Program-made: the position numbers and the translations under genes
Notes under the pieces: generated by a model
What the model saw: only the letters and a program-made list of their open reading frames with translations
The model's database searches: none
Told to the model about the DNA's origin: nothing
Shown: positions 23,242 through 30,307 of the stretch, one piece after another
Layout: each line of letters opens with the position of its first letter
How positions within the stretch are numbered: position 1 is the first letter of the stretch
From: Jiangella alba
Lineage (GTDB): Bacteria > Actinomycetota > Actinomycetes > Jiangellales > Jiangellaceae
Reading direction: 5' to 3'
NCBI RefSeq assembly: GCF_900106035.1
Contig: NZ_FNUC01000003.1
Span: 3,031,501 to 3,095,500, forward strand
DNA: 64,000 nucleotides

Positions 23242-24239
23242 GAGGCCAAGCCTACGAGGCGCTCCGCCTTCAGCTCCGTCTCGGCCCACTCGCGGTCCGG
23301 GTCCGAACCCCACGTGATGCCGGCGCCGGTCCCGAACCGCAGCACGCCGCCCTGCGCCCAGAACGTGCGGATGCCGACCGCCAGCTCGCCCTCCCCCGTG
23401 CCCGCGTCGACCCAGCCGACGGCGCCGCAGTACGGGCCGCGCGGCGCCGTCTCGAGGTCGGCGATGGCCCGCAGCGCCGTCGACTTCGGCGCGCCGGACA
23501 CCGACCCGGGCGGGAACGTCGCCTCGAACAGCTCCGCCCACCCGGCGCCGGGCAGCAGCCGCCCGCTCACCGTCGAGACCAGGTGCACCAGGCCGGGGTG
23601 CTTCTCGACGCTGAGCAGCTTGTCGACGGCGATGCTGCCGGTGACGCAGACGCGGGAGAGGTCGTTGCGGACGAGGTCGACGATCATGACGTTCTCGGCG
23701 CCGTCCTTCGCGGTGAGATCGGCGACGGTCCGTCCGGTCCCCTTGATCGGCGACGACGTCACGTGGTCGCCGCGGCGGCGCAGGAACAGCTCCGGCGACG
23801 CCGTCACGACCTGCAGGTCCGGCAGCAGGACGGCGCCCGCGAACGGTGCGTCGTGCCGGTCGCTCAGGATGTTCGCCAGCGGCAGAAGATCGTCCGTCCC
23901 GTCCGGCAGCGGCGCCTCCAGCACCCGGCACACGTTGACCTGGTACACCGTCCCGGCCGCGATGCGTTCCCGCACGTCACGGACGGCGCTCAGGTAGCCG
24001 TCGCGGTCCAGCGACGACGTCCAGGCGGCGGCTGCGGGCCCGTTCCAGCGCCGTCCGGCCGGCGGCAGCGGCGCGTCCTGCCAGTGGTCGAACCGGGCGC
24101 AGACGACGTCGCCCTCGAACGTGACGACCACGGCCCACCGCCCGGATCCGTCGAGGACCCGCAGGTCGGACGACACCTCCGCCAACCCGGTGGCCAGCTT
24201 CCCGCCCAGGTAGGCCAGGGGTCCCGGGGGCTCGTCCAC
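23235..24239 (-). CDS. pabB: Aminodeoxychorismate synthase component I
   Basis: 334 residues, a chorismate-utilising enzyme: YQVNVCRVLE, SPELFLRR, SPIKGTGRT, NVMIVDLVRNDLSRV, and GSVSGAPKSTALR are present. The PIKGT motif and the adjacent pabC favour aminodeoxychorismate synthase over anthranilate or isochorismate synthase. The glutamine amidotransferase partner (PabA) is not here. The start is taken as GTG at 24239; the protein is shorter at the N-terminus than many homologues, a common minimal form. Confidence 0.85.
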   Translation of the reverse strand: MDEPPGPLAYLGGKLATGLAEVSSDLRVLDGSGRWAVVVTFEGDVVCARFDHWQDAPLPPAGRRWNGPAAAAWTSSLDRDGYLSAVRDVRERIAAGTVYQVNVCRVLEAPLPDGTDDLLPLANILSDRHDAPFAGAVLLPDLQVVTASPELFLRRRGDHVTSSPIKGTGRTVADLTAKDGAENVMIVDLVRNDLSRVCVTGSIAVDKLLSVEKHPGLVHLVSTVSGRLLPGAGWAELFEATFPPGSVSGAPKSTALRAIADLETAPRGPYCGAVGWVDAGTGEGELAVGIRTFWAQGGVLRFGTGAGITWGSDPDREWAETELKAERLVGLASC

Positions 24240-24330
24240 AACACGCGACGCTACCGCGTTTGGCGACGGCGGCTTCGATGGGCTAATGTTTCACCCGCAC
24301 CGCGGTTCCGGGAAACCGGCCCGATGCAGT

Positions 24331-24403
24331 GCGGACGTAGCGCAGTTGGTAGCGCATCACCTTGCCAAGGTGAGGGTCGCGGGTTCGAGTCCCGTCGTCC
24401 GCT
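24331..24403 (+). tRNA. tRNA-Gly (anticodon GCC)
   Basis: 73-nt cloverleaf: acceptor GCGGACG/CGTCCGC, D-arm GCGCAGTTGGTAGCGC, anticodon stem TCACC/GGTGA with loop TTGCCAA (GCC), T-arm GCGGGTTCGAGTCCCGT. First of a three-tRNA cluster. Confidence 0.97.
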
Positions 24404-24429
24404 CGGAGCGGGGCTCTGGCCCTCATCAC

Positions 24430-24500
24430 GGTGGAGTGGCCGAGAGGCGAGGCAACGGCCTGCAAAGCCGTCTACACGGGTTCAAATCCCGTCTCCACCT
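24430..24500 (+). tRNA. tRNA-Cys (anticodon GCA)
   Basis: 71-nt cloverleaf: acceptor GGTGGAG/CTCCACC, anticodon stem ACGGC/GCCGT with loop CTGCAAA (GCA), T-arm ACGGGTTCAAATCCCGT. Lies 26 bases after tRNA-Gly. Confidence 0.97.
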
Positions 24501-24514
24501 CGGTACGAAGTCCC

Positions 24515-24586
24515 GGGCGATTAGCTCAGCGGGAGAGCGCTTCCCTGACACGGAAGAGGTCACTGGTTCAATCCCAGTATCGCCCA
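24515..24586 (+). tRNA. tRNA-Val (anticodon GAC)
   Basis: 72-nt cloverleaf with acceptor GGGCGAT/ATCGCCC, anticodon stem CTTCC/GGAAG, loop CTGACAC (GAC), T-arm CACTGGTTCAATCCCAGTA and discriminator A followed by an encoded CCA. Its 3' half differs from the 29-bp att core of the integrated element by a single base (24559-24587). Confidence 0.97.
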
Positions 24587-24600
24587 CCACCAAACCGGCA

Positions 24601-24624
24601 GGCCCCACCCAGGCGGGTGGGGCC
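24601..24624 (+). terminator. Terminator of the tRNA cluster
   Basis: 10-bp perfect stem GGCCCCACCC/GGGTGGGGCC, 4-base loop AGGC, followed by TTTCGC. It lies 14 bases after tRNA-Val(GAC). Confidence 0.85.
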
Positions 24625-24652
24625 TTTCGCATTTCGGGCTCGGGAGGGACCC

Positions 24653-25066
24653 TCACCCGCATCCGTAGACCGGATACGGCGGATCCGCATGCAGCCGGTC
24701 ACAGTCGCCACAGAGCGTGAGATCCATGACCAGCCGCTCGCGGTATTCACCGTCACGGCCGCACCACTCGCAGATCACCGCTGAGCGAGCCTGGAACTCG
24801 TCCGTGATCGCCCCGATCCGGCGTGTGGTGTCGCGAGGCGAGGAGGACGTGTCCACCTGACACGCCAGCTCCGCCCACTTCTGCTTGATCGCTGAGAACC
24901 GGTACACCGGGTCCACCTCGATGAGGCGGGCGTGGCACTCCGCGACCAGATCGCGCCAACCCTCCCCGACCGCGACCGAGTCGAGGGCGCCGCTCCTGGC
25001 GTGCGGTTCGAGTGCGGCGATGAGCTCGTGGCTGTTGCCTCGGTCGAGCACCCACATTGTCGTCAT
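24653..25066 (-). CDS. Hypothetical protein with C-terminal zinc knuckle
   Basis: 137 residues. A helical N-terminal half (HELIAALEPHARSGALDSV, YRFSAIKQKWAELAC) is followed by CEWCGRDGEYRERLVMDLTLCGDC, a C-x2-C plus C-x2-C zinc site with a spacing like rubredoxin knuckles or RNA-binding ribbons. No enzyme motif is seen. The gene ends between the tRNA terminator and a 200-base gap (25067-25266) in which I see nothing. Confidence 0.6.
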   Translation of the reverse strand: MTTMWVLDRGNSHELIAALEPHARSGALDSVAVGEGWRDLVAECHARLIEVDPVYRFSAIKQKWAELACQVDTSSSPRDTTRRIGAITDEFQARSAVICEWCGRDGEYRERLVMDLTLCGDCDRLHADPPYPVYGCG

Positions 25067-25266
25067 CCCCAGCAGACGGCGTGGTCGGTGGCGTCCACCA
25101 GTCCGGCAGCATGCTCCGGTGCGTGGCAGTCGACGGTCATGGCCGCAGCCTCCCACGTCAACGGGCTCAGCACGCCGGGCCGCTCCGAAACCCGGCATTC
25201 CGGGGCGCGTCAATTCACCTCCGTGTGGCAAGGACGACGCCCAGGCGTGCCAAGGCTTGCGAGCGG

Positions 25267-25866
25267 TCAGATCCGTTTGTCCACGACGATCCAGTTCGTC
25301 TCCCACGTCTCCCCGCCGTCGTCGGAGAACGCCTGCTCGAACCTCGCCTTGTCCGGTCCCTGCCGGACGATGCGGAAGCGGACCTTGATCGGACGTCCGT
25401 CGAGCTGGTCGTCGCCGTAGAACTCGCCCACACCGTCGTGGAAGCCGCCGTAGACGGCCGGGGTGAGCAGGCCGTCGCGCATGTTGACGAAGCTGAGGCT
25501 CCAGCGATCGGCCTGGGGCTCGTACAGCCGCAGGTTGAGCGCCTCGATCCGTCCGGCCGGGCCCTGCACCTCGAACTCGACGACGTTCGACCGGCCGTCC
25601 ATCAGCGGACGGACGACGCTGGTGCCGTCGAAGCGGAGCCACTCGTCCGGCGACTCCGAGAGAGGCTCGGCCAGCACCCGCACCTGCGAGCGCCAGGTGC
25701 CGATCTCCCAGTCGAAGCTCCGCTGGCCCTCCACGACCGCGGCCTGAGCCGTTGACGGCGACGGCGCGGCCTCGCCCGGCGCCGCGGCCGCGGTGAGCGC
25801 GAGCAGCGACAGGCACGCGACCACGAACCGCTTCTGTGGCAGGGTGATCTTCCCGTGAGTGTTCAT
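25267..25866 (-). CDS. Secreted protein, possible lipocalin/SRPBCC-like fold (DUF1579-like)
   Basis: 199 residues with a signal peptide (FVVACLSLLALTAAAAPGEA). The mature part resembles small proteins with a GTWRSQVRV start and a PDKARFEQAFSDDGGETWETNW end, where the last motif (AFSxDGGxTWETNW) is typical of DUF1579-type beta-barrel proteins. It might bind a small ligand outside the cell. It diverges from an HxlR regulator only 22 bases away, which very likely controls it. Confidence 0.65.
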   Translation of the reverse strand: MNTHGKITLPQKRFVVACLSLLALTAAAAPGEAAPSPSTAQAAVVEGQRSFDWEIGTWRSQVRVLAEPLSESPDEWLRFDGTSVVRPLMDGRSNVVEFEVQGPAGRIEALNLRLYEPQADRWSLSFVNMRDGLLTPAVYGGFHDGVGEFYGDDQLDGRPIKVRFRIVRQGPDKARFEQAFSDDGGETWETNWIVVDKRI

Positions 25867-25888
25867 GCTGCGAATATCGGAGCCGAGC

Positions 25889-26302
25889 ATGCCCGTGAAC
25901 AAGAACGCACCTTCAGGTAACCCCTCGCCGGCGCGCCGCAACCCCATTCCCGGCTGCCCGATGGCCGCGGCGTTCGCCGCCGTCGGCGGGAAGTGGAAAC
26001 TGACGCTGCTGTACTGGCTGGCCCACGGCGAGTGCCACTTCGCCGGCCTGCGCCGCCGCAGCGCGCCGATTACTCCGAAGGTGCTGGCCGAGCAGCTGCG
26101 CGAACTCGAGGCCGACGGGCTCGTCGAGCGGGTCGAGACCGGGCCCGTCCCGGCGCCGGTCATCTACCGGCTGACGCCGTACGGGACGACGGTGCTCCCG
26201 GTCGTCGAGCACGTCCGCGCCTGGGGCGAGGCCCACCTGGAGCACACCCACGGTGAGACCGCCCCGGGCGACGCCATGAGCTGCGCCGCCGCCCTCGCGT
26301 AG
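25889..26302 (+). CDS. HxlR-family winged-helix transcriptional regulator
   Basis: 137 residues: CPMAAAFAAVGGKWKLTLLYWL, then FAGLRRRSAPITPKVLAEQLRELEADGLVER, the HxlR/MarR-type DNA-binding domain, and a wing (YRLTPYG). GGAG lies before the ATG at 25889; a GTG at 25859 is in frame but less likely. It is divergent from the secreted protein gene, with only 22 bases between the starts, so their promoters overlap and autoregulation plus control of that gene is likely. Confidence 0.88.
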   Translation: MPVNKNAPSGNPSPARRNPIPGCPMAAAFAAVGGKWKLTLLYWLAHGECHFAGLRRRSAPITPKVLAEQLRELEADGLVERVETGPVPAPVIYRLTPYGTTVLPVVEHVRAWGEAHLEHTHGETAPGDAMSCAAALA

Positions 26303-26307
26303 CCCGG

Positions 26308-26910
26308 CTACCGGCGTACGGCGTAGCGCAGGTGCAGGACACCGGGGTCCTCCAGCGTGCGCACCAGTTCGAGGTCCGTGTGCTCGGACGGGAGCCCGTC
26401 GAACAGCCGCCGGCCGCGGCCGAGCAGCACCGGCCGGAGCTGGATCTCGATCAGGTCCAGCACGCCGGCCTTCAGCGCCTCCTGGCCGGTGTTGGCGCCG
26501 TGCATCATCACGTCGCGGCCCCCGGCGGCCTGCTTGGCCTGCTCGACGCAGGAGGCGATGCCGTCGGTGACGTAGTGCACCCGCTCGTATGGGTTCTCGG
26601 CCGGCGGCTGGTGCGTCGGCACGAAGATCGGCACCCCGTTGTGGTGATCGCCGCCCCAGTAGCCGGCGAAGTCCGCGGTCCGCCGCCCGGCGATGACGGC
26701 GCCGGTCGCCATGCTCTCGTCGAACACCTGCTGGCTGTGGGGGTACTTGGGCCGGAACGCGTTCGGCCCTTCCGCGCCGGGCTCGGCCCCGCCGCCGAGC
26801 CAGTTCATCAGCCGCATCCCGTTGGTGCCCGCGGGGTTCTCGGCGTTGTCGTCCGGCCCGGTGATGAACCCGTCGAGCGACATCGCCATGGTCAGGTACA
26901 CGTCAGACAT
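26308..26910 (-). CDS. Dihydrofolate reductase / RibD C-terminal family protein
   Basis: 200 residues: SDVYLTMAMSLDGFITGPDD, the AGRRTADFAGYWGGDHHNGVP loop, then GRDVMMHGANTGQEALKAG and IQLRPVLLGRGRRLFD, all typical of the RibD_C/DHFR-like family found in many actinobacterial copies. The substrate is unknown; most members are not dihydrofolate reductases. The ATG at 26910 has GAGGA before it. A second copy of the family is at 60816. Confidence 0.85.
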   Translation of the reverse strand: MSDVYLTMAMSLDGFITGPDDNAENPAGTNGMRLMNWLGGGAEPGAEGPNAFRPKYPHSQQVFDESMATGAVIAGRRTADFAGYWGGDHHNGVPIFVPTHQPPAENPYERVHYVTDGIASCVEQAKQAAGGRDVMMHGANTGQEALKAGVLDLIEIQLRPVLLGRGRRLFDGLPSEHTDLELVRTLEDPGVLHLRYAVRR

Positions 26911-26990
26911 TCCTCGTCCTCTCCCGGTCATCGGATCGTCACCGTGCAGACCGGGCGGGGCGGACGAACTCATCGGTAGGCTGCCGCCGC

Positions 26991-27443
26991 ATGCCGAGGT
27001 TCCGCCGCTACCAGAGCGCCGTTCCGAACCGGCGCGGAACGTATCCGGGCATCTTCGCCCTCGCCAACGGCCTGGCCGAGCACGGCCTGCTCGGCACCGA
27101 CGACCACGCCTGGCTGCGGGCCGCGAACCGCCGGGCCTACGACCTGCACAGCGACCCGTCCGCCGCCGACCCGCGCTGCTACGACCGCGACCGCAACCCC
27201 GGCGCGCGGGCCTGGTTCAAGGACCCGGCCGGCGAATTGCTCGGGTTCGTGTCCGGGTATCTCGCGCTGCTCGACCGGTACGCCGTCCCGTGGGTCGAGC
27301 TGACCACCGCCAGCCCGGGCCGCATCGTCTACGAGGACGCCGTCCAGGTCGTGGCCGTGCCGTACGCCTACCCCGGCGACTGGGTCCTCCGGGAACCGGT
27401 CAGGCCGGATCGCCCCGCTCCAGACCGGCGATCTGCCACGTGA
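26991..27443 (+). CDS. Conserved hypothetical protein
   Basis: 150 residues beginning MPRFRRYQSAVPNRRGTYPGIFALANGLAEHGLL, an actinobacterial conserved hypothetical pattern; a central WFKDPAGELLGFVSGYL and a C-terminal VPYAYPGDWVLREP. No catalytic motif is visible. The 3' end overlaps the convergent methyltransferase gene by 44 bases, so one of the two stops may vary in other strains. Function is unknown. Confidence 0.6.
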   Translation: MPRFRRYQSAVPNRRGTYPGIFALANGLAEHGLLGTDDHAWLRAANRRAYDLHSDPSAADPRCYDRDRNPGARAWFKDPAGELLGFVSGYLALLDRYAVPWVELTTASPGRIVYEDAVQVVAVPYAYPGDWVLREPVRPDRPAPDRRSAT

Positions 27444-28050
27444 GCCCGCGGCGCGCGTACGCCGGGCGCAGCCCCCGCTCCCGCAGCACGTCGAGCATGG
27501 CGCGCGGCGGGTGGACGAACGCGCGGTACTGCTCCCGCCGCAGCCGCATGACCAGGTTCGTCACCCCGACGAAGACCCGTCCGGCCAGGTTGCGCGGCGG
27601 GTGGCTGAACACCACCAGCCGGCCCGCGTGGTCGGCCACCGCCGCCAGCAGCCGCTCGTAGTCCGGGTAACAGCACACCACCCGGTGCAGCACGACGACG
27701 TCGGCGGCGGGCGCGCCGTCGGGGTCGGCGGCGATGTCGTGGACGCGGTACTGCGCGCGCCCCGTCAGCCCCGCGTCCGCAAGCAGCCGCGCGGCCTCGT
27801 CGCGGTAGGACGGCGACAGCTCCAGGCCGACGGCGGACGCGGCGCCGCGGCGCAGCAACTCGATCTGGATCTCGCCCACCCCGCCGCCGATCTCGAGCAC
27901 CGTCGCGCCCTCGATGCCGCGCTGCTGCAGGAACGCGACCATGCGCGCCGCCGTGCGGTCGAGGCCGCGCTTGCGGTAGCGCCGCGCGACGTGGCGGGCG
28001 AACCCGGACGTGAACATGCGGTCGCAGCCGCGCGGATCACAGCAGCCCAT
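27400..28050 (-). CDS. SAM-dependent methyltransferase
   Basis: 216 residues with class I methyltransferase motif I VLEIGGGVGEIQIE, motif II region VGLELSPSYRD and a DVVVLHRVVCCYPDYE stretch like motif IV. The N-terminal MGCCDPRGCDRMF is Cys-rich, seen in many actinobacterial members. The acceptor is unknown. The next gene in the same direction ends 9 bases upstream of its start. Confidence 0.82.
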   Translation of the reverse strand: MGCCDPRGCDRMFTSGFARHVARRYRKRGLDRTAARMVAFLQQRGIEGATVLEIGGGVGEIQIELLRRGAASAVGLELSPSYRDEAARLLADAGLTGRAQYRVHDIAADPDGAPAADVVVLHRVVCCYPDYERLLAAVADHAGRLVVFSHPPRNLAGRVFVGVTNLVMRLRREQYRAFVHPPRAMLDVLRERGLRPAYARRGLTWQIAGLERGDPA

Positions 28051-28059
28051 GACACCACT

Positions 28060-28536
28060 TCATAGCGCGACGACGCGCCGCGAGTCGATCCCCGTGCCGT
28101 ACTCGGGGTCGCTGCCCCGCACGTGCACCGAGTGTTCCGTCACCCGCGCCCGCCACAGCCGCAACCGCTCGGGCGGGTACAGCCACTCGACGGGGAACGG
28201 CTCGGTCTGCTCCGGGAACCGCGCCCGGCACGCCACCGCGGCGCAGGCCGCCAGCTCGTCGTCCGGGACCCGGCCGGCGGTGGCCTTCAGGTAGACGGCG
28301 CGGACGTCGCCGCCGACCGGCACGGTGGAGTCGTAGATCACCATGCTCACCTCGGGCTGGCGCACGATGTTCTGGGAGTGCTGCGCCTCGGGCACCGACA
28401 GCCAGTAGACGACGTCGTAGCCGTCGGGCGCGTAGTAGACGGGCGACACGCGGGCGCGGCCGTCCGGGTCGACGGTGCCGAGACTCAGATACCGCGTGGT
28501 GTCGATGACGTGGCGTGCGTTGTCTTCGAGCGTCAT
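28060..28536 (-). CDS. Pyridoxamine 5'-phosphate oxidase-like flavin-binding protein
   Basis: 158 residues with a split-barrel fold pattern: YLSLGTVDPDGRARVSPVYYAPDGYD, HSQNIVRQPEVSMVIYDSTVP, then a beta-rich C-terminus (LYLKATAGRV). Members bind FMN, F420 or heme-type cofactors; the specific substrate cannot be told. It lies 9 bases upstream of the methyltransferase on the same strand, so they are probably one operon. Confidence 0.8.
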   Translation of the reverse strand: MTLEDNARHVIDTTRYLSLGTVDPDGRARVSPVYYAPDGYDVVYWLSVPEAQHSQNIVRQPEVSMVIYDSTVPVGGDVRAVYLKATAGRVPDDELAACAAVACRARFPEQTEPFPVEWLYPPERLRLWRARVTEHSVHVRGSDPEYGTGIDSRRVVAL

Positions 28537-28624
28537 GGCGTCCTCGATCGCGCTGTGCGTGCCCGCGTCGCCATCCTGGCCGACGGCCGCGGCGCCGACA
28601 ACCACGTGCGGGAGAATGGGCGGC

Positions 28625-29002
28625 ATGGAGCTGTTCGGGGTCCGGCTGCTGCTGGCGGCCATCGTCGCCGCGTCGGGCGCGGCGATCGTCTGGATGGCCC
28701 GAGCCACCGCGTCCGGCCGGCTGCGGCGCAACTACTGGGCCGGCATCCGCACCCAGGCGACCCTCGCCAGCGACGACGCCTGGCTGGCGGCGCACCGGGC
28801 GGCCCGGCCGGCGACCGAGGCGGGTGGGTGGGCGGCCGTCGTCGCGGCGCTCGCCGTGTTCGTCGTGCCGGCCGACCCGGAAGGGCTGCTGGCGGTCCCG
28901 GTGCTTGCCGGGGTGGGCGTGCTGCTGGTGCTCGTGCTGGTCGGCGCCCGGCGGGGTGTCGTCGCGGCCCGCTCCGTCGGCGACGACGCTCCCCTGCGGT
29001 GA
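28625..29002 (+). CDS. SdpI-family membrane protein
   Basis: 125 residues with three hydrophobic helices (about 5-24, 70-88, 93-110) and the SdpI loop motif NYWAGIRTQATLASDDAW. SdpI in Bacillus gives immunity to the SdpC toxin; many actinobacterial members have unknown roles. It diverges from the flavin-binding protein gene and converges on rsgA. Confidence 0.82.
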   Translation: MELFGVRLLLAAIVAASGAAIVWMARATASGRLRRNYWAGIRTQATLASDDAWLAAHRAARPATEAGGWAAVVAALAVFVVPADPEGLLAVPVLAGVGVLLVLVLVGARRGVVAARSVGDDAPLR

Positions 29003-29046
29003 CCACGGCGCCGGCCCGCGGCGCTGACGGGTGCGCCGGCCGCGGG

Positions 29047-30102
29047 TCAGCGCCGGTGCCGCTTGGCCTCCAGGTCGGCGATGACGGCGCGCCGGTGCCC
29101 GGGTGTGCGGCGGGCCGTGTTCAGGTCGGCCTCGCGACGCAGCTTGCGCCACCGGGCCAGCCGGTCCTCGTCCAGCTCCCCGTCCTCGACCGCGAGCAGG
29201 ACGGCGCAGCCGGGCTCGGCCACGTGGGCGCAGTCGCGGAACCGGCAGCGCGCCCCCAGCTCCTCGACGTCCGCGAACGCCCCGGCGACGGCGGCGTCGT
29301 CGGCGACCAGGCCGACGGCGCGCAGGCCCGGTGTGTCGATCAGGACGCCGCGACCCGGCAGCACGACCAGCTCGCGACGGGTGGTGGTGTGCCGTCCGCG
29401 CCCGTCGCGGGCCCGGACGGCGCCCGTCGGCATGAGCGACACGCCCGCGAGCGCGTTGGTGAGCGTCGACTTGCCCGCGCCGGACGGCCCGACCAGCGCC
29501 AGTGTCCGGCCGTTGCGCAGCAGCCCGCCGAGCTCGTCCACTCCCGTCCCGGACACCGCGCTGACCAGCAGGATCTCGACACCCGGCGCGACCTCCGCGA
29601 CCTCGTCGCGCATGCCGTCGGCGTCGGGCACGAGATCGGGCTTGGTGAGGACGACGACCGGCTGCGCGCCGCTCCCCCACGCCAGCACCAGTAGCCGTTC
29701 GATGCGGCCGAGGTCGGGGTCGGGATCGAGGTGCTCGACGATCACCACGACGTCCACGTTCGCGGCGACGACCTGGCCGTGTGACGTCCGGTCGGCGCTG
29801 TCGCGCACGATCGCCGTCCGCCGCGGCAGGACCACCTCGAGCGTGACCCGGTCGTCCGGCCAGTCGCGGACCGCGGCCCAGTCGCCGACGGCGGGCAGCG
29901 CCATGCGGTCGGCGGCCACGCAGCGCAGCACGTCGCCGCCGAACGTCGCGCGGACGGCGCCCATGCCGCCGGCGAGCTCGGCGCCACCGCGGTCGACGCG
30001 GCAGACCCGGGCCAGCCGGTGGGCGCCCCGGTAGGGACGGAAGGCCCGGTCGACCTCGGGCGTCCAGCCCAGGTCGAGCAGGCGTTGCTGGGAAGCAGAC
30101 AT
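29047..30102 (-). CDS. rsgA: Ribosome small subunit biogenesis GTPase RsgA
   Basis: 351 residues, a circularly permuted GTPase that matures the 30S subunit. An OB-like N-terminal domain (to about 95) precedes the G domain in permuted order: G4 TKPD, then G1 GPSGAGKST, then G3 DTPG, and a C-terminal zinc knuckle CRFRDCAHVAEPGC. GAAGAAGG lies before the ATG. The leader carries a small upstream ORF at 30142-30198 with a strong ribosome site, suggesting translation-linked control. Confidence 0.92.
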   Translation of the reverse strand: MSASQQRLLDLGWTPEVDRAFRPYRGAHRLARVCRVDRGGAELAGGMGAVRATFGGDVLRCVAADRMALPAVGDWAAVRDWPDDRVTLEVVLPRRTAIVRDSADRTSHGQVVAANVDVVVIVEHLDPDPDLGRIERLLVLAWGSGAQPVVVLTKPDLVPDADGMRDEVAEVAPGVEILLVSAVSGTGVDELGGLLRNGRTLALVGPSGAGKSTLTNALAGVSLMPTGAVRARDGRGRHTTTRRELVVLPGRGVLIDTPGLRAVGLVADDAAVAGAFADVEELGARCRFRDCAHVAEPGCAVLLAVEDGELDEDRLARWRKLRREADLNTARRTPGHRRAVIADLEAKRHRR

Positions 30103-30141
30103 GTGAGACCTTCTTCGGGTGCGGCCTCACGCGCGACGGTG

Positions 30142-30198
30142 TCAGCGGCGGCGTGCTGGCCGGAGAGTAGTGGAGCGAACGGATCCGATCACGTGCAT
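30142..30198 (-). CDS. Upstream ORF in the rsgA leader (18 residues)
   Basis: Encodes MHVIGSVRSTTLRPARRR from an ATG with GGAGGAGG 9 bases upstream, the best ribosome site in this area. It ends 39 bases before the rsgA ATG. The Arg-rich end could stall ribosomes and so modulate rsgA, but it could also be an unrelated micropeptide. Confidence 0.45.
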   Translation of the reverse strand: MHVIGSVRSTTLRPARRR

Positions 30199-30216
30199 GG
30201 CTACTCACCTCCTCCG

Positions 30217-30254
30217 TTGTCCACAGCCTGACGACGATCGTCACGTTATCCACA
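30217..30254. promoter_or_regulatory. Two DnaA-box-like sites between rsgA and the acyl-CoA dehydrogenase
   Basis: TTGTCCACA at 30217-30225 and TTATCCACA at 30246-30254, same orientation, 20 bases apart, with an inverted GACGATCGTC between them. Both match DnaA consensus forms. They sit upstream of the rsgA leader, so DnaA could regulate this promoter or be titrated here. Confidence 0.5.
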
Positions 30255-30307
30255 GGCGGGCCTTCGCGGCCAGCGAATAACCGCCCGCCCGGTCTACCGT
30301 TGATCTC

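Noticed and set aside
28990..29046. Terminator between the SdpI and rsgA genes
   Set aside because: GC-rich inverted segments are present but the stem is imperfect and no alternative feature supports it.
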